From Modestobacter marinus (GTDB lineage Bacteria > Actinomycetota > Actinomycetes > Mycobacteriales > Geodermatophilaceae): a stretch of 64,000 nucleotides of DNA. The stretch is from positions 248,001-312,000 of the forward strand of contig NZ_JAAMPA010000001.1 in assembly GCF_011758655.1 (NCBI RefSeq). Reading direction: 5' to 3'. Positions 45,024 through 53,661 of this stretch are shown in pieces (position 1 is the stretch's first letter; every line of letters starts with the position of its first letter). The position numbers were made by a program, and so were the translations under genes. Below the pieces are notes generated by a model, which worked only from the letters and a program-made list of their open reading frames with translations, had not been told where the DNA came from and did no database searches.

Positions 45024-45860
45024 ATGAGCCTGGTCGTCAACAGCAACATCGCCGGGATGAACTCGGCCCGCGCCCTCGGCACCGCCGATCGGCAGCTCAC
45101 CACGTCGGTCGAGCGCCTCTCGTCGGGTCAGCGGGTCAACCGCGCCGCGGACGACGCCTCAGGCCTCGCGATCTCGGAGAACATGCGGGCCCAGATCGGC
45201 GGGCTGCGGGTCGCCCTGCGCAACAGCCAGGACGGCATCTCCGTGTTGCGGACGGCGGACGGCGCACTCACGGGGACGCACGCGATCCTGCACCGCATGC
45301 GGGACCTGGCGGTCCAGGCCGCCAGCGCCGGCAGCCTCGACGACGACGCACGCTCGGCGGTGCAGTCGGAGATCACCGGACTGACCGCGGAGCTGGACCG
45401 GATCGCGCAGACGACGCAGTTCAACGGCCGGAGGCTGCTCGACGGCAGCTACCGGACGACCTTCCAGATCGGCGCCGACGTCGGGCACCTGCTCGCCGTG
45501 GACCTCGGGCCGGCCGTCAGCGCAGCTGGTCTCGGCGTGGCCGCCGTGGACGTGCGGACCGACCCGGGTGCCGATGGCTCCGGTACGGCGACGGCGATCG
45601 CCGCCATCGACGCTGCGATCGGGCACGTCTCGACGGTCCGGGGCGCCGTGGGTGCGATGCAGAACCGCCTGGAGCACAACCTCGAGAAGGTCGGCGCGGC
45701 GCTGGTCAACACCGCGGCGTCGGAGGGCCGCATCCGCGACGCCGACCTGGCGCAGGAGATGACCGCCCTCGCCCGGACCCGGGTGCTCACCGAGGCCGGC
45801 ACCGCGATGCTCGCCCAGGCGAACCAGTCCGCCCCGCGGGTGCTGCAACTGCTGAGCTGA
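45024..45860 (+). CDS. fliC: Flagellin (short form)
   Basis: This 278-aa flagellin has only the conserved D0/D1 ends: MSLVVNSNIAGMNSARALGT, LSSGQRVNRAADDASGLAIS, and the C-terminal SRIRDADLAQEMTALARTRV, LAQANQSAPRVLQLLS (here starting from EGRIRDADL). It lacks most of the central domain and is about 100 residues shorter than the two following flagellins and more diverged from them. It may be a minor filament component, for example near the hook. The Shine-Dalgarno is ACGGAGGGC. A hairpin follows the gene. Confidence 0.93.
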   Translation: MSLVVNSNIAGMNSARALGTADRQLTTSVERLSSGQRVNRAADDASGLAISENMRAQIGGLRVALRNSQDGISVLRTADGALTGTHAILHRMRDLAVQAASAGSLDDDARSAVQSEITGLTAELDRIAQTTQFNGRRLLDGSYRTTFQIGADVGHLLAVDLGPAVSAAGLGVAAVDVRTDPGADGSGTATAIAAIDAAIGHVSTVRGAVGAMQNRLEHNLEKVGAALVNTAASEGRIRDADLAQEMTALARTRVLTEAGTAMLAQANQSAPRVLQLLS

Positions 45861-45868
45861 CCCACCCC

Positions 45869-45886
45869 CTCGGGGGGATCCCCGAG
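45869..45886 (+). terminator. Hairpin after first flagellin gene
   Basis: CTCGGGG and CCCCGAG pair around GGAT. Eight bases later the next sigma-28-like promoter begins. Confidence 0.55.
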
Positions 45887-45893
45887 AGGAACC

Positions 45894-45922
45894 CTCAAGG
45901 ACCTCCCGGACCCGGCCGTTAC
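45894..45922 (+). promoter_or_regulatory. Sigma-28-like promoter, second flagellin
   Basis: CTCAAG (45894-45899), 15 bases, GCCGTTAC (45915-45922), 55 bases before the flagellin start. Confidence 0.7.
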
Positions 45923-45977
45923 AGGGGCCAGAGCCCACCGCACGGAAGCGGTACGGCACCGTCCAAGGAGGAACACC

Positions 45978-47117
45978 ATGGGTCTGAGCGTCAACAACAA
46001 CATCGCGGCGATGAACTCGTACCGCAACCTGGCCATCACCGACAGCCAGATGAGCAAGTCGCTGGAGAAGCTGTCGTCCGGCTTCCGCATCAACCGCGCC
46101 GCCGACGACGCCGCGGGCCTGGCCATCTCCGAGGGCCTGCGCTCGCAGATCGGTGGCGTGAAGGTCGCCGTCCGCAACACCCAGGACGGCATCTCGGTCG
46201 TGCAGACCGCTGAAGGTGCGCTCACCGAGACCCACTCGCTGCTGCAGCGCATGCGTGACCTGGCCGTGCAGGCCAGCAACGACGGCGGTCTGAACGCCGC
46301 GGCCAAGACCAACATCCAGGCCGAGGTCACCCAGCTGCAGTCCGAGCTGACCCGCATCGCCGACACCACCAAGTTCAACGGCAACAAGCTGCTCGACGGC
46401 AGCTTCAACGCCAACTTCCAGGTCGGTGCCAACGCCGGGGAGACCATCGGCGTCGCCGTCACCCAGGGCATGAGCGCCGCCCAGCTGGGTGTCGCCGCCA
46501 TCGACGTCTCCACCGGTGGCCCGGAGTGGGCCTCCGCCCCGGGCAGCCTGGCCTACACCGGCGCCACGGCCCCGGCGCTGACGGTCAACGTCAACGGCAC
46601 CGGTGCCCGCACGCTGGACCTGACCGGCTGGTCGGCCGGGACCACGGCCGCCGACGCCGCCGCCAACCAGGCCCTCATCCAGAAGGCCTACGACACCGAG
46701 CTCAACGGCAGCGGCTTCACCGTCAAGGTCGACAGCTACGGCGGCGTCAAGGCCAACGGGCCCACCGGCTCCGTGGCCGCTGACCTGGTCCTGGGCGGCG
46801 GCACCATCGCCACCACCTTCAACGCGACGGCGGCCTCGGGCGCCAGCGCCGCGATCAGCGCCATCGACACCGCCATCGGCCTGGTCTCCACCACCCGGGC
46901 CAACCTCGGTGCGCTGCAGAACCGGTTCGAGCACACCATCAACAACCTGAACGTCACGGTGGAGAACCTGACCGCGTCGGAGAGCCGCATCCGCGACACC
47001 GACATGGCCTCGGAGATGACCAACTTCACCCGGGCGCAGATCCTGACCCAGGCCGGCACCGCGATGCTGGCCCAGGCCAACCAGGCCCCGCAGGGCATCC
47101 TCCGCCTGCTGGGCTGA
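45978..47117 (+). CDS. fliC: Flagellin, copy 1 of duplicated pair
   Basis: This 379-aa filament subunit has N-terminal MGLSVNNNIAAMNSYRNLAI, LSSGFRINRAADDAAGLAIS, QDGISVVQTAEGALTETHSL and C-terminal ASESRIRDTDMASEMTNFTR, ILTQAGTAMLAQANQAPQGI. The central ~120 residues form the variable domain. Strong AAGGAGGA ribosome binding site and own sigma-28-like promoter. Expected to be a main filament protein. Confidence 0.96.
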   Translation: MGLSVNNNIAAMNSYRNLAITDSQMSKSLEKLSSGFRINRAADDAAGLAISEGLRSQIGGVKVAVRNTQDGISVVQTAEGALTETHSLLQRMRDLAVQASNDGGLNAAAKTNIQAEVTQLQSELTRIADTTKFNGNKLLDGSFNANFQVGANAGETIGVAVTQGMSAAQLGVAAIDVSTGGPEWASAPGSLAYTGATAPALTVNVNGTGARTLDLTGWSAGTTAADAAANQALIQKAYDTELNGSGFTVKVDSYGGVKANGPTGSVAADLVLGGGTIATTFNATAASGASAAISAIDTAIGLVSTTRANLGALQNRFEHTINNLNVTVENLTASESRIRDTDMASEMTNFTRAQILTQAGTAMLAQANQAPQGILRLLG

Positions 47118-47146
47118 CCCACCCCGCAGCACCTGAGCACCACCCG

Positions 47147-47180
47147 GTGAGGGGGGAGGCCCCCGGGCCTCTCCCCTCAC
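47147..47180 (+). terminator. Terminator hairpin after second flagellin gene
   Basis: GTGAGGGG (47147-47154) pairs with CCCCTCAC (47173-47180), with AGGCCC/GGGCCT inside. An almost identical structure follows the third flagellin. Confidence 0.75.
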
Positions 47181-47248
47181 TGCTGTGCCGCCCCGGCGCA
47201 GCCGCTCGGACCTCTCCGTGGACCGCGGGAAGAAGGTCGCCGTTTCGG

Positions 47249-47277
47249 GTTGAGAACCTGCGGCGGTCCGCCGATCC
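47249..47277 (+). promoter_or_regulatory. Sigma-28-like promoter, third flagellin
   Basis: GTTGAG (47249-47254), 15 bases, GCCGATCC (47270-47277), 68 bases before the start codon. Confidence 0.65.
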
Positions 47278-47345
47278 CGGTAGAGCAACACCCCGCAGCA
47301 CGGATGCAGCGGAGTCCCTGAAACCCACTTCCACGGAGGAACACC

Positions 47346-48482
47346 ATGGGTCTGAGCGTCAACAACAACATCGCGGCGATGAACTCGTACCGCAACCTGT
47401 CGATCACCGACAACCAGATGGGCAAGTCGCTGGAGAAGCTCTCCTCCGGCTTCCGCATCAACCGCGCCGCCGACGACGCCGCGGGCCTGGCCATCTCCGA
47501 GGGCCTGCGCTCGCAGATCGGTGGCCTCAAGGTCGCCGTCCGCAACACCCAGGACGGCATCTCGGTCGTGCAGACCGCTGAAGGTGCGCTCACCGAGACG
47601 CACAGCCTGCTGCAGCGCATGCGCGACCTGGCCGTGCAGGCCAGCAACGACGGTGGTCTGAACGCCGCGGCCAAGACCAACATCCAGGCCGAGGTCACCC
47701 AGCTGCAGTCCGAGCTGACCCGCATCGCCGACACCACCAAGTTCAACGGCAACAAGCTGCTCGACGGCAGCTTCAACGCCAACTTCCAGGTCGGTGCCAA
47801 CGCCGGGGAGACCATCGGCGTCGCCGTCACCCAGGGCATGAGCGCCGCCCAGCTGGGTGTCGCCACGGTCGATGTCTCCACCGGTGGCCCGGAGTGGGCC
47901 TCCGCCCCGGGCAGCCTGTCCTTCACCGGTACCGCCCCGACGCTGACGGTCGACGTCAACGGCACCGGTGCCCGCACGCTGGACCTGGCCGGCTGGTCGG
48001 CCGGGACCACGGCCGCCGACGCCGCCGCCAACCAGGCCCTCATCCAGAAGGCCTACGACACCGAGCTCAACGGCAGCGGCTTCACCGTCAAGGTCGACAG
48101 CTACGGCGGCGTCAAGGCCAACGGGCCCACCGGCTCCGTGGCCGCTGACCTGGTCCTGGGCGGCGGCACCATCGCCACCACCTTCAACGCGACGGCGGCC
48201 TCGGGCGCCAGCGCCGCGATCAGCGCCATCGACACCGCCATCGGCCTGGTCTCCACCACCCGGGCCAACCTCGGTGCGCTGCAGAACCGGTTCGAGCACA
48301 CCATCAACAACCTGAACGTCGCGGTGGAGAACCTGTCCGCGTCGGAGAGCCGCATCCGCGACACCGACATGGCCCAGGAGATGACCAACTTCACCCGCAC
48401 GCAGATCCTGACCCAGGCCGGCACCGCGATGCTGGCCCAGGCCAACCAGGCCCCGCAGGGGATCCTGAAGCTGCTGGGCTGA
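47346..48482 (+). CDS. fliC: Flagellin, copy 2 of duplicated pair
   Basis: This 378-aa flagellin is about 95% identical to the preceding one (for example NLSITDNQMGKSL for NLAITDSQMSKSL, GVATVDVSTGG for GVAAIDVSTGG, MAQEMTNFTRTQ for MASEMTNFTRAQ). The central and C-terminal core is identical over about 110 residues, pointing to recent duplication or gene conversion. The ribosome binding site CACGGAGGAAC differs by one base from copy 1. Confidence 0.96.
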   Translation: MGLSVNNNIAAMNSYRNLSITDNQMGKSLEKLSSGFRINRAADDAAGLAISEGLRSQIGGLKVAVRNTQDGISVVQTAEGALTETHSLLQRMRDLAVQASNDGGLNAAAKTNIQAEVTQLQSELTRIADTTKFNGNKLLDGSFNANFQVGANAGETIGVAVTQGMSAAQLGVATVDVSTGGPEWASAPGSLSFTGTAPTLTVDVNGTGARTLDLAGWSAGTTAADAAANQALIQKAYDTELNGSGFTVKVDSYGGVKANGPTGSVAADLVLGGGTIATTFNATAASGASAAISAIDTAIGLVSTTRANLGALQNRFEHTINNLNVAVENLSASESRIRDTDMAQEMTNFTRTQILTQAGTAMLAQANQAPQGILKLLG

Positions 48483-48510
48483 TCCACCCGCACCACCTGA
48501 GCACCACCCG

Positions 48511-48544
48511 GTGAGGGGGGAGGCCCCCGGGCCTCCCCCCTCAC
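48511..48544 (+). terminator. Terminator hairpin after third flagellin gene
   Basis: GTGAGGGGGGAGGCCC and its exact complement form a 16-bp stem with a 2-base centre. It separates the flagellins from fliD, which has no visible promoter of its own. Confidence 0.75.
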
Positions 48545-48577
48545 TGCACTCCCCGTCCCGAGCACCGGAGGTATCCC

Positions 48578-49948
48578 ATGGCAGGCATGAGCGTGAGCAC
48601 GGGCCTCATCTCGGGCATCGACTACAAGACGATGATCAGCCAGCTGATGCAGGTCGAGGCGAACCCGCAGACGCTGCTGAAGCAGCAGCTCTCGGCCACC
48701 AACGCCGACGCCGCCGCCTACCGGGCAGTCAACACGCGGTTCGAGGCCCTGCGCACCGCCGCAGCAGCGCTCACCGCGGACACCGCCTGGACCGCCACCA
48801 AGGCGAGCAGCTCGGACCCCTCCGTGACCGCGACGGCCGCCGCCGGCGCGACCGCCGGGTCGCTGAGCTTCACCGTCACCAGCCTGGCGACCACCCACTC
48901 CGTCTACAGCACCGGCAGCTGGGCCACGGCCGACACCGCGCTGAACGCGACCGGCCCGACCACCCTCACCATCGGCGGGGTCGACGTGCCGCTGGCCGCC
49001 GGCCAGACGCTCACCGACGCCGTCACGGCCATCAACGAGTCCACGGCCGGTGTCACCGCGGTGGCGGTCGACACCGGGAGCGGCTTCCGGCTCCAGCTCA
49101 CCTCCCAGAAGTCCGGCGCCGGCGGCGTCTTCACCGTGTCCGGCGACGTGCCGGTCGCCACGCTGTCGAGCGGCACCGACGCGAAGCTCCGGGTCGGGGA
49201 TGCGACAGCGGGCTACGACGTGACCTCACCGACCAACACGTTCACCGACGTGTTGCCCGGCACCACCTTCACGGTCAGCAAGAAGGACGCCGCAGCGACG
49301 GTGACCGTGTCGAAGGACCCCGATGCCACGGCCGCCAAGGTGCAGACCCTGGTGGACGCCGCCAACGCGCTGCAGTCGGCGATCACCTCGTACACCGACC
49401 CGAAGAGCAGCAGTGCCACCCTCAAGGGCGACACCACGCTCCGGGCCCTGTCCAACCGGATCGCCGGCGTCGTGTCCTACGCGGTGGGCGGGGTCTCGGC
49501 GTCCACCGTCGGCATCCAGCTCAACCGGGACGGCACGTTCGCGTTCGACAAGACCGTGTTCACCGGGGCGCTGACCGCCGACCCGGCCAAGGTGCAGAAG
49601 GTCTTCGCCGAGTCGAAGGTCACGAGCACCGGCGCGGACGGCGTCAGCGGCAACGCCGACGACGTCAGCTCGCCGATCGGCCTGGCCGCGCAGCTCGAGG
49701 CGCTCGCCAAGGGCGCCAGCGACACGACCACCGGTTCGCTGGTCCTGCTCGCGACGAGCGAGGACGCGCAGGCGAAGGACCTGCAGGCTCGGATCGACGC
49801 CTGGGACACCCGGCTGGCACTGCGCGAGCAGACGATCACCCGACAGTTCACCGCCATGGAGACCGCGCTGAGCACCATGCAGAACCAGGCGTCCTGGCTG
49901 AGCTCACAGATCGCCGGGCTGCCCTCCTGGTCCTCTTCCTCCAAGTAG
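48578..49948 (+). CDS. fliD: Flagellar filament capping protein FliD
   Basis: The 456-aa cap protein has FliD N-terminal domain MSVSTGLISGIDYKTMISQL, MQVEANPQTLLKQQL, a flagellin hook-IN-like motif region in the middle (TLTDAVTAINESTAGVTAVA), and a C-terminal coiled region (LQARIDAWDTRLALREQTIT, FTAMETALSTMQNQASWLSS). It promotes flagellin assembly at the filament tip. ATG at 48578 with GGAGG 6 bases upstream; fliS follows. Confidence 0.94.
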   Translation: MAGMSVSTGLISGIDYKTMISQLMQVEANPQTLLKQQLSATNADAAAYRAVNTRFEALRTAAAALTADTAWTATKASSSDPSVTATAAAGATAGSLSFTVTSLATTHSVYSTGSWATADTALNATGPTTLTIGGVDVPLAAGQTLTDAVTAINESTAGVTAVAVDTGSGFRLQLTSQKSGAGGVFTVSGDVPVATLSSGTDAKLRVGDATAGYDVTSPTNTFTDVLPGTTFTVSKKDAAATVTVSKDPDATAAKVQTLVDAANALQSAITSYTDPKSSSATLKGDTTLRALSNRIAGVVSYAVGGVSASTVGIQLNRDGTFAFDKTVFTGALTADPAKVQKVFAESKVTSTGADGVSGNADDVSSPIGLAAQLEALAKGASDTTTGSLVLLATSEDAQAKDLQARIDAWDTRLALREQTITRQFTAMETALSTMQNQASWLSSQIAGLPSWSSSSK

Positions 49949-49990
49949 TCCTGACCCCGCTGCCGCGTCTTCCCCTGGAGCCCCGTACCG

Positions 49991-50377
49991 ATGAGCACCG
50001 CTTCCCTCCGCGCCCGCTACCTGGGTGACACGGTCACGACCGCTTCTCCGCAGCGGCTGCTGGTCATGCTGTACGACCGCCTCGCGCTGGACCTCGAGCG
50101 CGGGCACGCGGCCCTGGCCGAGGGCGACCGGGACGCGGCGACCGAGCAGCTGCAGCACGCCCAGGACGTCGTCTTCGGGCTGCTGGAGAGCCTCCAGGTC
50201 GACGCCTGGGAGGGCGCTCCCCGGCTGGCCGCGCTCTACAACTGGCTGATCACCGAGCTCGGTGCTGCGGTGGTCAAGGGCGACGTGCGCCGGGTCGCCG
50301 ACTGCCGCAAGATCGTCGAGCCGCTGCGCGACGCGTGGCGGGAGGCCGCGGCCTCCCTCGCAGCGGCTCCGGCGTGA
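49991..50377 (+). CDS. fliS: Flagellar export chaperone FliS
   Basis: The 128-aa helical chaperone binds the flagellin C-terminus before export. RARYLGDTVTTASPQRLLVM, LYDRLALDLERGHAALAEGD and LYNWLITELGAAVVKGDVRR are family blocks. It sits directly after fliD as usual and overlaps the next gene by GTGA. Confidence 0.94.
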   Translation: MSTASLRARYLGDTVTTASPQRLLVMLYDRLALDLERGHAALAEGDRDAATEQLQHAQDVVFGLLESLQVDAWEGAPRLAALYNWLITELGAAVVKGDVRRVADCRKIVEPLRDAWREAAASLAAAPA

Positions 50378-50763
50378 CCGGAGGCCCGCCCGCCGGGCGC
50401 AACCGGGTCGGGGACGTCCCCGCCCTGGCCGGCCCCCCGGTCGGTGCGGCGCGGAACTGGCCGGCGGTGCTGGATGCGCTCGAGGGCGACGTGTACGAGG
50501 CCCAGGAGACCCTGGCCCGCGGCCGGGCCGAGGAGATCGCGGCCTGGGGCCGCCGGTCCACCGACTGGATCCCGCCGAGCAACCTGGGCCCGCTGCCCGA
50601 CGACCTGCGCGAGCGCGCCGCCCGGCTGCTGCAGCACCAGCTGGCGGTCGCCGAGGCGCTGGTCGAGCGGATCACCCAGTCGCAGAAGCAGCGGGACGTC
50701 GCCGCCCGGATGTCCTACGCACCGACCCGGCCGGTCGCCTCGTTCATCGACCGGGTCCTCTGA
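50374..50763 (+). CDS. Small helical protein in the FliT position
   Basis: This 129-aa protein is translationally coupled to fliS. It has a disordered 28-residue start, then helices (WPAVLDALEGDVYEAQETLA, DDLRERAARLLQHQLAVAEA, LVERITQSQKQRDVAARMSY). FliT chaperones are encoded at this position in many bacteria and conserve little sequence, so a FliT-like role is possible. No family motif is clear. Followed by a strong hairpin. Confidence 0.65.
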   Translation: MTGGPPAGRNRVGDVPALAGPPVGAARNWPAVLDALEGDVYEAQETLARGRAEEIAAWGRRSTDWIPPSNLGPLPDDLRERAARLLQHQLAVAEALVERITQSQKQRDVAARMSYAPTRPVASFIDRVL

Positions 50764-50790
50764 CCCCACGCACCACTCCTGCACTCCCCC

Positions 50791-50830
50791 GTCCCCCGGG
50801 GCCAAAGGCGCGACTTTGGCCCCGGGGGAC
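50791..50830 (+). terminator. Strong terminator hairpin ahead of flgB operon
   Basis: GTCCCCCGGGGCCAAAG and its exact complement form a 17-bp stem around GCGCGA. It ends the filament operon 28 bases after the last stop. Confidence 0.85.
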
Positions 50831-50872
50831 GTGTGCGTTGAGTGACTGGAAGTGCCCGATCGGGTGCATGTG

Positions 50873-50901
50873 GTCACGCTCGTCCCGGCAGCTGCCGATG
50901 A
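50873..50901 (+). promoter_or_regulatory. Sigma-28-like promoter for flgB operon
   Basis: GTCACG (50873-50878), 15 bases, GCCGATGA (50894-50901). The -35 matches CTCAAG at 4 of 6 bases. The -10 is identical to that of the flbD promoter. The leader before flgB would be about 115 bases. Confidence 0.55.
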
Positions 50902-51027
50902 CAGAGCTGCACGGAACGCACCAACTCGCCACGGATCGGCGGCCCCCTCGCGCACAGGACCCCCTGTGCGCGCGTCCCGCCGTACCCGGAGGTACCTCGT
51001 GCTCCGTCGCTCCCTGCTGGGCGTCCG

Positions 51028-51375
51028 GTGATCACCGACTCGACCATGACGGCGCTGCACGCGTCCCTCACCGGACTGCAGCAGCGCCAGCGGGTGACCG
51101 CCGACAACATCGCCAACGTCCAGACGCCGGGCTTCCTGGCCGGCCGGGTCGACTTCGAGTCGACCCTGCAGAGCGCGATCGCCGGCGGCGAGACGCCCAC
51201 CGTCGGCCGCAGCTCGGTGAACCGCTCGATGGACCCGACCCGGACCGACGGCAACAACGTCAACCTGGACACCGAGACGGTCATCGCCACCGAGACCGGG
51301 CTGCGCTACCAGCTGTCGATCAGCGCCCTGGACGGCAAGTACGCCCTGCTGCGCTCCGCCCTGCGGGTGCAGTGA
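51028..51375 (+). CDS. flgB: Flagellar basal-body rod protein FlgB
   Basis: The 115-aa proximal rod protein has the rod-family block TALHASLTGLQQRQRVTADN, NIANVQTPGFLAGRVDFEST near the N-terminus and NNVNLDTETVIATETGLRYQ later. GTG start. The stop overlaps flgC as TGATG. First gene of a long operon from flgB to flgE. Confidence 0.95.
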   Translation: MITDSTMTALHASLTGLQQRQRVTADNIANVQTPGFLAGRVDFESTLQSAIAGGETPTVGRSSVNRSMDPTRTDGNNVNLDTETVIATETGLRYQLSISALDGKYALLRSALRVQ

Positions 51376-51779
51376 TGGCGGTCTTCGACACGCTGCGCAT
51401 CGGCGGCTCGTCGCTGTTCGTCCACCGCAAGTGGATGGACGCCGTCGCGGACAACATGGCCAACATCAACACGGTCAACGCCCCGGGGGAGGCCGCCTTC
51501 CAGGAGCGCATGGTCGTCGCCGAGGCGGTCCAGTACGGCTCCGGCCAGGGCGGCGTGCGCGTGGCCGGCACCGAGCTCGGCAGCGCCGAGGGCCGGATGG
51601 TCTACGAGCCGGGCAACCCCCTGGCCGACGACGAGGGCTACGTCCGCTACCCCGACATCGACCTCGGTGACCAGATGACCCAGCTGCTCATGGCCCAGCG
51701 GGGCTACCAGGCCAACCTGGCCACCATCAGGAGCGCGACCGAGGCCTACCAGCAGGCTCTCCAGCTCGGGAAGGGCTGA
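51375..51779 (+). CDS. flgC: Flagellar basal-body rod protein FlgC
   Basis: The 134-aa rod protein begins MAVFDTLRIGGSSLFVHRKW, with NMANINTVNAPGEAAFQERM and the C-terminal FlgC block DQMTQLLMAQRGYQANLATI, RSATEAYQQALQLGKG. It overlaps flgB and lies 2 bases before fliE. Confidence 0.95.
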   Translation: MAVFDTLRIGGSSLFVHRKWMDAVADNMANINTVNAPGEAAFQERMVVAEAVQYGSGQGGVRVAGTELGSAEGRMVYEPGNPLADDEGYVRYPDIDLGDQMTQLLMAQRGYQANLATIRSATEAYQQALQLGKG

Positions 51780-51781
51780 CC

Positions 51782-52108
51782 ATGACCTCACCCATCAGCG
51801 GCATCTCCATGGGGATGCCCGGCATCACCGACGTCACCGGGGTCGCCGGCGCCGCCTCGGCCGCCGCACCCCGGTCGGTCTCCGGCGACGGCGGGTTCGC
51901 CGCCGTCCTCACCGGCTCGATCGACTCGCTGAACGCCGTGCAGGGCAACGCCGACGCCCTCGCCCTGCAGGCCGCCACCGGCGACCTGCAGGACGCGCAC
52001 GACTACATGATCGCCAGCACCGAGGCGCGGCTGGCCACTGACACCGTGGTGACGCTGAAGAACTCGGCGGTCGCGGCCTTCACCGAGATCATGCGGATGC
52101 AGATCTGA
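51782..52108 (+). CDS. fliE: Flagellar hook-basal body complex protein FliE
   Basis: The 108-aa MS ring-rod adaptor has a Gly/Ala-rich N-terminus and the conserved C-terminal half GDLQDAHDYMIASTEARLAT, LKNSAVAAFTEIMRMQI. Stop overlaps the fliF start (TGATG). Confidence 0.94.
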   Translation: MTSPISGISMGMPGITDVTGVAGAASAAAPRSVSGDGGFAAVLTGSIDSLNAVQGNADALALQAATGDLQDAHDYMIASTEARLATDTVVTLKNSAVAAFTEIMRMQI

Positions 52109-53661
52109 TGCCCGGCGCTCTCGCCGGGCCGATGGAGCGGGTCCGCACGCTGCTGGCCACGATCAGCGCCGGCCAGAAGATCGTCATCGGCCTGCTCCTG
52201 GCCGGGCTGCTCCTCGGCGGCTTCTTCTTCACCCGGTGGGTCACCGCGCCCACGCTGTCGCCGCTGTTCAGCAACCTGGCCTCCACCGACGCCTCGGCGA
52301 TCGTGGAGGAGCTCAACGCCCAGGGGGTCACCTACGAGCTGGCCGACGGCGGCCAGACGATCATGGTGGCCAAGGAGGCCGTCTACGACCTGCGCCTGGC
52401 GATGAGCGGCCAGGGCCTGCCGGCCGGCGACGAGACCGGCTACTCCCTGCTCGACGAGCAGGGCATCACCACCAGCGAGTTCCAGCAGCAGGTCTCCTAC
52501 CAGCGCGCGCTGGAGGGGGAGCTCGCCACCACCCTCAAGGCGCTGGACGGCGTCCGGTCCGCCGTGGTGCACGTCGCCCTCCCCAAGGACGACGTCTTCG
52601 CCACCGAGGAGGGCAAGCCGACCGCGTCGGTCCTGCTCGACCTCGCCCCGGGCACCAGCCTCGCCGGCGAGCAGGTACAGGCGGTCACCCACCTGGTCTC
52701 CTCGAGCATCGAGAAGATGGACCCGGCCGACGTCACGGTCGCCGACTCCACCGGCGCGGTCCTCTCCGCCGCCGGGGAGGGCGCCTCCTCGGCCGCCGGT
52801 GACGCGCAGTCGCAGATGGAGCAGGAGTTCGAGGGCCGGCTGGCAGCCAACGCCCAGCAGATCCTCGACCGGGTCGCCGGCCCGGGCAACGCCGTCGTCT
52901 CCGTCCGCGCCGACCTGGACTTCTCCAAGCGGGACACCACGATCGAGAGCTACGACTACAACGCCGACACCCCGGCGCTCTCGGAGAGCACCACCGTCGA
53001 GAACTACACCGGCAACGGCGCGGCCGTCGGCGGGGTGCTGGGTGCCGAGGACCTCGCGGTCGACGGCGCCGGCGAGTCCACCTACGGCAAGGAGACGGCC
53101 ACCCGGAACAACGCCATCGACAAGACCGTGGAGACCGTCGCGGGGGCGCCCGGTGCCGTCGAGCGGCTGACCGTCTCCGTGGTGATGGACCAGGCCGCGG
53201 CCGGCGCGCTGAACCAGGCGCAGGTCCAGGACCTGATCGGCAACGCGGTCGGCCTCGACGTCGCCCGCGGCGACGCCATCACGGTCGCCGCCATGGCCTT
53301 CGACCAGACCGCCGCCGAGCGGGCTGCCGCCGACCTGGCGGCCGCCGAGGAGGCGGAGAAGGCCGCGCAGATGTGGTCGCTGATCAAGACCGGCGGCATC
53401 GCCCTCGGCATCGCCCTGCTGGTGCTCATCGTGTGGCTGCGCTCGCGGCGCAACCGCGAGGAGTACGAGGAGTACGAGGACGAGGAGACCGAGGAGCGCA
53501 TCCAGGTCGAGAGCGTCCGGGACCCGGCACTCGACGACCGGACGGCGCTGCTGGAGGCCCAGCAGCGGGAACGGGTGCGCGGCGAGATCTCGGAGATGGT
53601 CAGCGACCGTCCCGACGAGGTCGCCACCATGCTGCGCGGCTGGTTCGCCGACGCCAAGTGA
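52108..53661 (+). CDS. fliF: Flagellar MS-ring protein FliF
   Basis: The 517-aa membrane ring protein has two helices (IVIGLLLAGLLLGGFFFTRW near 30, GGIALGIALLVLIVWL near 440) flanking the ring-building domains: LYDLRLAMSGQGLPAGDETG-type region, VSYQRALEGELATTLKALDG, VHVALPKDDVFATEEGKPTA. The C-terminal cytoplasmic tail (ISEMVSDRPDEVATMLRGWF) binds FliG. The length is within the family range. Confidence 0.95.
   Translation: MPGALAGPMERVRTLLATISAGQKIVIGLLLAGLLLGGFFFTRWVTAPTLSPLFSNLASTDASAIVEELNAQGVTYELADGGQTIMVAKEAVYDLRLAMSGQGLPAGDETGYSLLDEQGITTSEFQQQVSYQRALEGELATTLKALDGVRSAVVHVALPKDDVFATEEGKPTASVLLDLAPGTSLAGEQVQAVTHLVSSSIEKMDPADVTVADSTGAVLSAAGEGASSAAGDAQSQMEQEFEGRLAANAQQILDRVAGPGNAVVSVRADLDFSKRDTTIESYDYNADTPALSESTTVENYTGNGAAVGGVLGAEDLAVDGAGESTYGKETATRNNAIDKTVETVAGAPGAVERLTVSVVMDQAAAGALNQAQVQDLIGNAVGLDVARGDAITVAAMAFDQTAAERAAADLAAAEEAEKAAQMWSLIKTGGIALGIALLVLIVWLRSRRNREEYEEYEDEETEERIQVESVRDPALDDRTALLEAQQRERVRGEISEMVSDRPDEVATMLRGWFADAK

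Larger units (their letters stand above)
45962..48544 (+). repeat. Tandem duplication of a flagellin unit
   Basis: Unit 1 (about 45962-47180) and unit 2 (about 47330-48544) share the ribosome binding region, coding sequence and terminator hairpin, but have different promoters. The proteins differ by roughly 16 substitutions and one residue. The block coding for WSAGTTAADAAANQALIQKA to the LGALQNRFEHTINNLNV helix appears identical in both. Confidence 0.85.

Noticed and set aside
45159..48299. Very long open frame on the minus strand across the flagellin genes.
   Set aside because: It is the antisense shadow of two near-identical flagellin genes with GC-rich third positions; the Gly/Val/Asp-rich repeats in it simply mirror the duplication.
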